The notes under the pieces are model-generated. The model was not told where the DNA came from. It saw only the letters and a program-made list of their open reading frames with translations, and did no database searches. A stretch of 64,000 bases of DNA from Sphingomonas sp. GM_Shp_1. Lineage in GTDB: Bacteria; Pseudomonadota; Alphaproteobacteria; Sphingomonadales; Sphingomonadaceae. Positions 17,315-23,847 of this stretch are shown here, piece by piece. Each line of letters begins with the position of its first letter. Position 1 is the stretch's first letter. Where the stretch lies: contig NZ_JALNUR010000003.1 in the NCBI RefSeq assembly GCF_026540895.1, forward strand, positions 124,001 through 188,000, read 5' to 3'. The position numbers and the translations under genes were made by a program.

Positions 17315-18606
17315 CGCCGCCCCAGCGCGCGTAACAGGCTGGCATGGCGCGCATGATCCAGCGTGAAGTGCCGCAGCAGCAACATCGCCAGCACCGCACC
17401 GACCAGCGGCACCCCCAGCCCGAGTGCGACCATGCCCAGCCGCACCGCCTCGGGCTGGACCGCGCCCGGCACATAGCCGAGCAGGTTCAACGCCCCGCCG
17501 ATCATCGCGGTCGACGCCGCGCCACTGGCCTTGACCAGCACCAGATAGAAGGCGAACAGCCCCGTCTCGAACCGCCGCCCATGCCGCCATTCGACCACGT
17601 CGACCGCATCGGCCAATAGCCCCCAGGGCAGCATGAAGACGCTGGCGAAGCCGAAGCCGATCAACGCCGCGCACGCGACCTGCCCCATCGGCCATGTCAT
17701 GCAAAGCCCGAACAGGATCAGCCCAAGCGCACTCACCGCATGGCCCAGGGCCAGTACCTGTGCCTTGCCGAAGCGATGCGCCAGCGCGGTCCAGGCGAGT
17801 ACGCCGCAGAACTGCCCCGCCGTCATCGCCGTCAGCAGCAGGGAAACCGCGCCCGGCCGCGCGACCACATAGCTGCCCAGATAGATCAGCATTCGGCCGA
17901 AGCACGGCATCGCGAACCCGGTGACCAGCGCCAGCGCCGCCATGCCCAGCACCATGGGATCGCGCAACGGCACCCTGATCCCGTCGCCCCTCAAATCGCT
18001 CGTCGCGGCGGGCCTGTCACGCCCGCCCGACGCCCACACGCACAGCACCATGGTCAGCGCGAAGGCGAGGCCGACTGCGATCCCCGTGCCCGCCAAGGCG
18101 CCGAAATGCCGCGTCCGACCCGCCTGCTGCACCATCGGCGTCAGTCCGATCGCGATGACCAGCGCGCTGGCGGTGCTGAAGAACAGCCGGTACCCCGAAA
18201 CCCGCCCACGCGCGCGGCTGTCGCGGCTGACCTGCGCCATCAGGGCGTTATGCGGCACATCGACGACCGCATAGGCGCTGCGGAAGATGAGGATCGTGCC
18301 CGCCACCACCCAGATCCGGTGCACGCCCAGTCCCGGCATCGCATAGATCAGCGCGAACGCGGCCCCGCATGGCAGTGCGGCCATGGCGATCGTCCAGCGA
18401 TAGCCCCGCCCCGCCGCGCGACAGCGGAGCACCAGCCGCGCCGCAAGCAGGTCGAACACCAGATCGCCCAGTGCCGCGAACAACAGCATCCCCGCCGCCT
18501 GCGCGCTGCCGAGCCCGAGGACGTCGGTCAGGAGATAGAGGATCGTCAGATCGGCGCCACCGAGCACCAGCGCCTTGCCGAAGTTGCCGGACGAATAGGC
18601 GATCAT
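17161..18606 (-). CDS. MFS transporter of the GPH (glycoside-pentoside-hexuronide) type
   Basis: 481 residues with about twelve membrane helices. Text such as IAYSSGNFGKALVLGGADLT, FAALGDLVFDLLAARLVLRC and DVPHNALMAQVSRDSRARGR matches GPH/MelB-like sugar:cation symporters, in which the D-VPHNAL motif is characteristic. The hydrophobic part ends near residue 420; the remaining ~60 residues are a soluble tail (SELKRGLSKSSGDG onward) encoded antisense to the end of the phosphodiesterase gene. The substrate is unknown. It is 186 bases downstream of the NrtR-like gene on the same strand, and could also belong functionally to the ROK/receptor locus. Confidence 0.82.
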   Translation of the reverse strand: MIAYSSGNFGKALVLGGADLTILYLLTDVLGLGSAQAAGMLLFAALGDLVFDLLAARLVLRCRAAGRGYRWTIAMAALPCGAAFALIYAMPGLGVHRIWVVAGTILIFRSAYAVVDVPHNALMAQVSRDSRARGRVSGYRLFFSTASALVIAIGLTPMVQQAGRTRHFGALAGTGIAVGLAFALTMVLCVWASGGRDRPAATSDLRGDGIRVPLRDPMVLGMAALALVTGFAMPCFGRMLIYLGSYVVARPGAVSLLLTAMTAGQFCGVLAWTALAHRFGKAQVLALGHAVSALGLILFGLCMTWPMGQVACAALIGFGFASVFMLPWGLLADAVDVVEWRHGRRFETGLFAFYLVLVKASGAASTAMIGGALNLLGYVPGAVQPEAVRLGMVALGLGVPLVGAVLAMLLLRHFTLDHARHASLLRALGRRQGAAEPVSELKRGLSKSSGDGDTLAGGSALSAQARQSISRSIAAPAAVRS

Positions 18607-18792
18607 CCGGATTTCGCAGCCGATGGTCGTGGTCGGCGGTGTCGTTCTTGCGAGGAAAATGGGAAATTACATCCTGTTGTCGCGTCCGCCGCCGAGCGTT
18701 ATCCCGCGATCATGTCATCCCGGCGACAGTGATCGGCGACGTCGATGGACGCGCTGGAGGATGGAGGCCCGCTGAGTTTCGGAGAGGGGCCA
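18607..18792. other. Intergenic stretch without recognised gene
   Basis: 186 bases between the GPH transporter start and the NrtR-like stop, both on the minus strand. It probably contains the transporter promoter. I see no convincing terminator, palindrome or small gene. Confidence 0.4.
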
Positions 18793-19491
18793 TCAGGGCT
18801 TTCCGGTGTAGCGATAGAGTTCGGCGGGCCGGAAGGACGCGCCCGTCTCGCGCTTGCCGGTGGCGACGATCCGGCCGCTGTCGATTAGGCGGCGGCGGAA
18901 GGCGGGCTTGTTGAGCGGACGACCCAGGATCGCCTCATGCACGTCCTGAAGCGCGCGCAACGTGAAACGTTCGGGCAGCAGCGCGAAGGCGACCGGCGAC
19001 CAGTCCAGCTTGCCGCGCAGCCGCCGGATCGCAAGGTCGAGCATCGCGTCATGGTCGAAGGCGAGGGGGATCGGCACACCATCGACCGACGCCGTGATGG
19101 GACCGTCGTCGGGCGCCGAGACCCGGGCGAGCGTCAGGCCCGGCGCGGCGGTGAAGCGTTCGGCGGGCAGCAGCGCGAAATAGGCGACGCTGATGATCCG
19201 CATGCGCGGGTCGCGGTCCACTGCGCCGAAGCTATAGAGCTGTTCCAGATAGGCTTGGTCCATCCGCGCCTTGGTACCCAGCACCCGCCGCGCCGCATCG
19301 TCCAGGCTTTCTCCGATGCCGACGAAGCCGCCGGGCAGGGCCCATGCTCCCTTATGGGGATGCGCGGCGCGCCGGTGAAGCAGTACCACCGGAGCGCCGT
19401 CCACGACGCTGGTCAGGATCAGGTCAACGGCGACCGAGGGCCGCTCGAACGCCCCCGGATCATAGCTGTCGAGGAGCAGGGACTCGTCCAT
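18793..19491 (-). CDS. NrtR-like regulator with degenerate Nudix domain
   Basis: 232 residues. The N-terminal Nudix fold reads LILTSVVDGAPVVLLHRR and WALPGGFVGIGESLDDAARR, but the Nudix box Glu pair (REUxEE) is replaced by RRVLGTK, so hydrolysis is probably lost. The C-terminal part (GKLDWSPVAFALLPERFTLR, then NKPAFRRRLIDSGRIVATGK) is the winged-helix domain of NrtR, an ADP-ribose-responsive repressor of NAD metabolism. Start ATG 19491 is preferred: AAGG lies eight bases upstream; a GTG at 19518 would extend it by nine residues. The divergent gene is a nicotinamidase-like hydrolase, which supports this role. Confidence 0.87.
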   Translation of the reverse strand: MDESLLLDSYDPGAFERPSVAVDLILTSVVDGAPVVLLHRRAAHPHKGAWALPGGFVGIGESLDDAARRVLGTKARMDQAYLEQLYSFGAVDRDPRMRIISVAYFALLPAERFTAAPGLTLARVSAPDDGPITASVDGVPIPLAFDHDAMLDLAIRRLRGKLDWSPVAFALLPERFTLRALQDVHEAILGRPLNKPAFRRRLIDSGRIVATGKRETGASFRPAELYRYTGKP

Positions 19492-19506
19492 CAGCCAGAC
19501 CTTATA

Positions 19507-19549
19507 TGCATTATGCACTTTACCTATGTGTGCCGTACGCCTATGTCAA
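19507..19549. promoter_or_regulatory. Divergent promoters and candidate NrtR operator
   Basis: On the minus strand TTGACA (19544-19549) and TAGGTA (19521-19526) are 17 bases apart and would start transcription near 19513. TGCATTATGCA (19507-19517), a 5+5 palindrome with one central base, would then lie over the start site of the regulator gene. On the plus strand TTTACC (19519-19524) and TATGTC (19542-19547), also 17 apart, could serve the hydrolase. CCTATGT occurs twice, at 19523 and 19540. Repressor binding here is inferred. Confidence 0.5.
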
Positions 19550-19569
19550 TTGATGAGAGGAGATGTCGG

Positions 19570-20151
19570 ATGCGGTTCGTGATCGTCGTGGACATGCAGC
19601 GGGATTTCGTCGCCTCGGACGGTGCCTTGCCGGTGGCGGGCGCGGAAGAGATCGTCGCGCCGATGAACGACTGGCTGGCGGCGCTCCGGCCTGCCGAGGT
19701 GGCCGGAGTGCTGTTCACCGCCGATACCCATGTCCCCGCCATCTATGCCCTGTCGGAAGAGGCGAAGCAGTTCCCGCCGCATTGCGAGGTAGGAACGCCG
19801 GGCTGGGCGCTGGTGGTCGATCCGAATGTCGTGGACGCCGCCATCCCCACCTACCGCCTGGAAAAAGGGGTGTTCGACATGTGGGCGGAGCCCGGCCTGA
19901 TGGTGGAGCGGATCGGTACGGCGGACACGACCGACCGGGAGGCGTTCTTCGACGGATTGCAGGCCCGAGGCGTGGAGCATGTCGAGGTGGTCGGCGTCGC
20001 GGCGGATTATTGCGTGCGCTGGGCGGTCGACGGACTGCTGGTGCGGGGCTTCCGCGTCACGGTTCCGGCAGGGCTGACACGGGGCATCGTGCGGCAGATC
20101 GATATGGTCGCGCAGGAGGAATGGACGAGCCGTAACCTCGCAATTGCATAA
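19570..20151 (+). CDS. Nicotinamidase-like cysteine hydrolase (isochorismatase superfamily)
   Basis: 193 residues. The catalytic triad is visible as Asp in VVDMQRDF, Lys in RLEKGVFDMW and Cys in VGVAADYCVRWAV. The metal site of nicotinamidase is also present: FTADTH (Asp and His) and QFPPHCEVGTPGW (His), the latter block being nearly diagnostic for PncA. It would convert nicotinamide to nicotinate for NAD salvage in the cytoplasm. AGGAG at 19558-19562 supports ATG 19570. It is divergent from the NrtR-like regulator, the usual arrangement of an NAD salvage gene and its repressor. Substrate is inferred from motifs. Confidence 0.88.
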   Translation: MRFVIVVDMQRDFVASDGALPVAGAEEIVAPMNDWLAALRPAEVAGVLFTADTHVPAIYALSEEAKQFPPHCEVGTPGWALVVDPNVVDAAIPTYRLEKGVFDMWAEPGLMVERIGTADTTDREAFFDGLQARGVEHVEVVGVAADYCVRWAVDGLLVRGFRVTVPAGLTRGIVRQIDMVAQEEWTSRNLAIA

Positions 20152-20250
20152 CGACGGACGCATCGTGACGCAGCGCACATGCCGCGACAGGCCATGGATA
20201 GGTGCATCCTTGGTCCATATGGCGGGACGCCGAGATCGAACGGTAAGGGC

Positions 20251-20264
20251 TTGATATTCATCAA
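20251..20264 (+). promoter_or_regulatory. Perfect FNR/FixK-type box (TTGAT-N4-ATCAA)
   Basis: TTGATATTCATCAA is an exact match to the FNR/Anr/FixK consensus and is extended by one pair (C...G) to a 6-base inverted repeat. It sits 110-128 bases before the first gene of the glycosyltransferase operon, in a 240-base gap that otherwise contains no gene. A class II promoter would put the start site near 20299, with TACATG or CTATTG as weak -10 candidates. Oxygen- or redox-dependent control is inferred. Confidence 0.7.
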
Positions 20265-20391
20265 GGCGTATTCCCTTTCACGGGCCTACATGTGCTATTG
20301 ATCGGTATCAGCCCAATGATCTCGGCAACTTGCTGTCGCTGCGATTCCGGCGGTCGGTAGAGGGAGAAAATATCTGCTCGACGACGCACCC

Positions 20392-21402
20392 GTGGTCATC
20401 TGCGTCCCTGCTCGGAACGAGGAGGCGATGTTGCCCGGTCTGCTCGCAGCGATCGGCAAATTGTCCGGTGACATGGGCGCGTTGGACGTCTGTATCCATC
20501 TCGATGATTGTCGCGACGGCAGTGCGGCCCTGCTGGATCAGCTTGCGCCGACCTTGCCCTTTCGATTGACCGTGGCGCAGGGGGGCAGGGACGGGCCGCC
20601 CAATGCGGGGGCCGCCAGGCGCGCGGCGGTGGCGATGGGACTGGCGCTTCTGGCTGACGGCGAAGGCCTGGTCTTCACGACGGATGCCGACAGCCAGCCG
20701 CGTCGCGACTGGATCATCGCAGGGCGCAAGAGCCTGATCGAGGCGGAGGTCGTTGCCGGCCGTATCGTCCGCACCCATGCCAGGAACGATCCCCAAGCCT
20801 CTCGGATCGAACAATATTATGACAGGCTGCATCGATACCGCCGGAGCATCGACCCGGTGGCGTGGGAGGCGCGCGATACCCATCATTTCAGCGGCGGCGC
20901 CAATATCGCGATCCGCGCCTCCGCCTATCGGATGATGGGCGGTTTCCTGCCCCTCCCGTCCGGAGAAGATGCGCGATTGCTCGACGATGCGGCGCGGGCC
21001 GGGCTTCGTGTCCGCCGGGATGGTGCGATGGTGGTGGAGACATCCTCGCGCCGCGAGGGGCGGATTGCGGGCGGGCTCGCGGGACTGTTGCTCGCGCTGG
21101 ATCAGGGCGAGCCGCCGCGCATGGCCGATCCCCGCGCAGCCGCCTGGCAGTGGCGGGCCCAGGCGGAGGCTCGGCGGGGCTTCGCCCTGATGGACCGGGT
21201 CGATGCGCGACTGGCCCTGGGCGAGCGATTGGGCCTGACCGCGGATCACATATTGGGCGTCGCACGCGATTGCCCCAATGACGAGGCGTTCGCGATGCGC
21301 GTCGTTCCCGCGTCGCCCGGTCACAAGGCCATGATATCGTTATGCGAGGCGGAGGAAATCCTGACGGGATTGGAAACCGAATGGCGCGAGATGGCGGCAT
21401 GA
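20392..21402 (+). CDS. Family 2 glycosyltransferase
   Basis: 336 residues from GTG. The GT-A fold opens with VVICVPARNEEAMLPGLLAA; the DxD-like metal site is VFTTDADSQPRRDWI; the acceptor part contains HHFSGGANIAIRASAYRMMG and GEDARLLDDAARAGLRVRR, the ED motif of GT2 enzymes. It would transfer a sugar from an activated donor at the cytoplasmic face of the membrane. The start is uncertain: GTG 20392 leaves no residue before the first strand and has no ribosome site, whereas CTG at 20374 adds six residues (LLDDAP) and has AGGGAGA seven bases upstream; no ATG exists between the in-frame stop at 20317 and 20392. The next gene overlaps by four bases. Confidence 0.85.
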   Translation: MVICVPARNEEAMLPGLLAAIGKLSGDMGALDVCIHLDDCRDGSAALLDQLAPTLPFRLTVAQGGRDGPPNAGAARRAAVAMGLALLADGEGLVFTTDADSQPRRDWIIAGRKSLIEAEVVAGRIVRTHARNDPQASRIEQYYDRLHRYRRSIDPVAWEARDTHHFSGGANIAIRASAYRMMGGFLPLPSGEDARLLDDAARAGLRVRRDGAMVVETSSRREGRIAGGLAGLLLALDQGEPPRMADPRAAAWQWRAQAEARRGFALMDRVDARLALGERLGLTADHILGVARDCPNDEAFAMRVVPASPGHKAMISLCEAEEILTGLETEWREMAA

Positions 21403-22391
21403 ACGCCATGGCCGAGGCTTTGCGAAAGGCGATCGCTGCGCATGGTTGGGCGGATACGCCCCCCGTCGATCCGCCGATGCCCGACGCCTATGTCGCGCTG
21501 CTGACGGGGCTGTATGAGTCTGGTCGTCGCGATCTGCCGCTCGCCCGCTTGCTCGAAGGGCATGTCGATGCGGGGCAGATCGTACAGCGTTACGGATCGG
21601 GCCGTCAGGTGGACCGGTTGAGGCATCTGGTCGGGCAGCGGGCGATGCTGGGGGTATGGAATGCCGCTCTCGCGGGCGAACCCCTGCGGCTGGAGGGCGA
21701 TCGACTGACCGGCGGGAAGAGCTATGCGTCGGGGGCCGGCGTGTTGAGCCATGCGCTGGTCACGGCGGATACGCCCGGTGGCCCGCAACTGCTGCTGCTC
21801 GACCTGTCGCGGGTCGTCCCGGCGATCGATCGCGACTGGTGGCGGGTGACGGGCATGCAGCGGTCCGAGACGCATCAGGTCCGCTGGCACGACGCGGTGA
21901 TCGAGGACGAGGATCGGATCGGCGCGCCCGATCTCTACGCGCGCGAGCCGTTTTTCAGCGGCGGGGCATTGCGGTTCGTCGCGGCCCATGCCGGGAGTGT
22001 TGCCGGAATATTCGACCGGACCCGCGACCATCTGGTGCAAACGGGGCGCGCCGACGACCCCTTCCAGGCGGCGCGGCTGGCGGAATTGTTCGGACTGGCG
22101 GAGACGGCGGCGGCGATCGTCCGGCGGACGGCCACGCTTTGGTTCGAGGAAGCGGAGGATGACGCGCGGCTGGCACGGGTCGCCTCCGCGCGTCTGGTCG
22201 TCACCGATGCGGCCGAACGGGCGATCGTGATCGCTCGGGAGGCGGTCGGTCTCGCCGGACAATTCCTGTCGCATCCGCTATCCGCGCTGCTCGGCGATCT
22301 GGCGGTCTATCTGCGCCAGCCGGTACCCGATGCCCAACGCCTTCGGGTCGGGCGGGCGGTGCAACGGGGTTTGCTGGCGCCTTCCCTGTGA
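21399..22391 (+). CDS. Divergent acyl-CoA dehydrogenase-like protein
   Basis: 330 residues, about 50 shorter than a normal acyl-CoA dehydrogenase. The middle beta domain is recognisable (RLEGDRLTGGKSYASGAGVL, then a WHDAVI... segment that corresponds to VP-type text before the helical domain) and the C-terminal helical bundle includes ELFGLAETAAAIVRR and AREAVGLAGQFLSHPLSALL. The usual C-terminal YxGTxEI flavin/substrate motif is absent; the end reads QRLRVGRAVQRG. It may oxidise an unusual acyl or amino-acyl group, or have lost dehydrogenase activity. ATG overlaps the glycosyltransferase stop, and the stop overlaps the PIG-L start. Confidence 0.75.
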   Translation: MNAMAEALRKAIAAHGWADTPPVDPPMPDAYVALLTGLYESGRRDLPLARLLEGHVDAGQIVQRYGSGRQVDRLRHLVGQRAMLGVWNAALAGEPLRLEGDRLTGGKSYASGAGVLSHALVTADTPGGPQLLLLDLSRVVPAIDRDWWRVTGMQRSETHQVRWHDAVIEDEDRIGAPDLYAREPFFSGGALRFVAAHAGSVAGIFDRTRDHLVQTGRADDPFQAARLAELFGLAETAAAIVRRTATLWFEEAEDDARLARVASARLVVTDAAERAIVIAREAVGLAGQFLSHPLSALLGDLAVYLRQPVPDAQRLRVGRAVQRGLLAPSL

Positions 22392-23041
22392 AGCTTGGGC
22401 TTGGACGCGTTTGCCGGGCGGTCATCGTCGCGCCGCATCCCGATGACGAGGTGATCGGCGCGGCCGGTCTGATCCAGGCGCTGCGGCGACGCGGTGCGGA
22501 CGTGTCGGTCATCGTGGTCAGCGACGGCGCGGCCTCGCATCCGAACAGCCCGACATGGCCCGCCCATCGCCTGATCGCCGCGCGAGAGAAGGAGAGCCTG
22601 CACGCGCTTCGTCGCCTGGATGTAGGGCGCGGCGCCGTGACATTCCTTCGGCTGCCCGATGGCGGTCTGTCGACGCATGGCGATCGGTGTCGCGACGCGC
22701 TGCACCGCGCGCTTCGCAGGCATCGGAAGCCGGACGTGCTGGTCGGGCCCGCCGCGACCGACGCGCATCCCGATCACCGGGCGGTCGCGCTGGCGCTTGG
22801 GCAGTTCCGGTTCGGCGGACGGCGTCTGACCTATCAGGTCTGGCCGCCCCAGCGCCGGATGGTCGTCCGCTGCCGGACCGTGTCACTGTCCGGTGGCGCA
22901 GCGGCGAAGCGGTCGCTGATCAGGGCGCATCGGACGCAACTGGGTGCGATTGCCGACGACCCGCATGGCTTCGCGATCGCCCGGCATGAACTGGCAGTCT
23001 TCGCCCACCCGGTCGAGCGCTTCGTGGAGGAGCGGCGATGA
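22388..23041 (+). CDS. PIG-L/LmbE-family zinc deacetylase
   Basis: 217 residues from a GTG that overlaps the previous stop (GTGA). The diagnostic motif APHPDDEVIGAAGLI supplies the zinc ligands His-x-x-Asp and the catalytic Asp, and TDAHPDHRAVALAL supplies the third ligand. The family removes N-acetyl groups from GlcNAc-linked substrates (GlcNAc-PI, MshB, BshB, lincomycin and antibiotic pathways). In this operon the likely substrate is the sugar added by the glycosyltransferase. Length is normal. Substrate is inferred only from context. Confidence 0.9.
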   Translation: MKLGLGRVCRAVIVAPHPDDEVIGAAGLIQALRRRGADVSVIVVSDGAASHPNSPTWPAHRLIAAREKESLHALRRLDVGRGAVTFLRLPDGGLSTHGDRCRDALHRALRRHRKPDVLVGPAATDAHPDHRAVALALGQFRFGGRRLTYQVWPPQRRMVVRCRTVSLSGGAAAKRSLIRAHRTQLGAIADDPHGFAIARHELAVFAHPVERFVEERR

Positions 23042-23649
23042 AGGCGATCGGTCTCAGCGGCTTTTCCGAGAAGTTCGCGACGGACGACGACCCCTGGCGC
23101 ACCTTCTCCAACCGGGATGAAGCGGTGAAGCGGGCCGCGATCCTGCATGCGCTGGGGGAGGGGCCGCTGGGCCGGGTTCTGGAACTGGGCAGCGGCAACG
23201 GGTCGAACAGCCGGGCCATCGCCCCGCGCGCGCTCCGCATGGATGCGACCGAGGGAACGGCGGAGGGCACGCGTCTGACGGCGCGGGCCGTCGCGCCCTG
23301 GCCGCGCGGTCGTGCTATTACCCTGGCCTTGCCGGCACGCTTCCCGCGCTCGGCCTATGATGCGGTCGTGATCGCGGAGCTTCTCTATTATCTGTCGCCG
23401 CGCGCGATGCGACAGGTCGCGCTCGATGTCGCCGAAGCGCTCCGTCCCGGCGGGCGACTGGTGCTGGCGCATCACCGGATCGACTATTATGATTTTGCCC
23501 AGCATGCCGCCGATATTCAGGCGCGTTTCCTTCGCATGACCGGTGTTTCGTGGCGGGTCGCGACCGTCCGGCGCACCGCCCGGTGGCATGTCGTCGTTGC
23601 GACACGGGGTGACGGCCCGGCGCGACACATGATCACCCCAGTCCGGTAA
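23038..23649 (+). CDS. Class I SAM-dependent methyltransferase, NodS-like
   Basis: 203 residues. Motif I is GRVLELGSGNGSNSRAIAP, followed by the acidic MDATEGT strand end, YDAVVIAELLYYLSPRAMRQ and the post-II block ALRPGGRLVLAHHRIDYYDF. This pattern, including the early DPWRTFSNRDE opening, is typical of the NodS-type N-methyltransferases that modify a deacetylated sugar amine. Together with the PIG-L enzyme it suggests deacetylation followed by N-methylation. It is the last of four genes joined by 4-base overlaps. N-methyl transfer to a sugar is an inference. Confidence 0.85.
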   Translation: MKAIGLSGFSEKFATDDDPWRTFSNRDEAVKRAAILHALGEGPLGRVLELGSGNGSNSRAIAPRALRMDATEGTAEGTRLTARAVAPWPRGRAITLALPARFPRSAYDAVVIAELLYYLSPRAMRQVALDVAEALRPGGRLVLAHHRIDYYDFAQHAADIQARFLRMTGVSWRVATVRRTARWHVVVATRGDGPARHMITPVR

Positions 23650-23707
23650 AGCGGCTGTCGCCCCACGATAGGCATTTGCATGCGGGCCAGAACCGCCTAG
23701 GACGACG

Positions 23708-23801
23708 CCATCCCCGGGGGGCCGCTGATGCGCGGTTGAGAGGTGGGCAGCAGCCCATGACCCGCTGAACCTGATCCGGGTCATACCGGCGTAGGGAGGG
23801 T
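23708..23801 (+). ncRNA. TPP riboswitch (THI element)
   Basis: The aptamer is clear: GGTTGAGAGG (the CUGAGA block with one change) at 23733-23742 and then GACCCGCTGAACCTGATC, CGGGTCATACC and GGCGTAGGGAGG at 23759-23800, which match the conserved THI text. The GGAGGG at its 3' end can pair either in P1 or with CCCTCC at 23819-23824, a possible expression platform just before the receptor start. It controls a receptor, kinase and PnuC-type gene; thiamine pyrophosphate should switch them off. Confidence 0.95.
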
Positions 23802-23847
23802 CGCGGCTCATCCGTCGTCCCTCCGTGTGAAGTGGACGCGAAAGACG

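Noticed and set aside
20392..23649. Naming the operon nodulation genes nodC/nodB/nodS
   Set aside because: The deacetylase is PIG-L type and not NodB, the glycosyltransferase is not NodC-like, and NodA is absent. Only the logic is similar.
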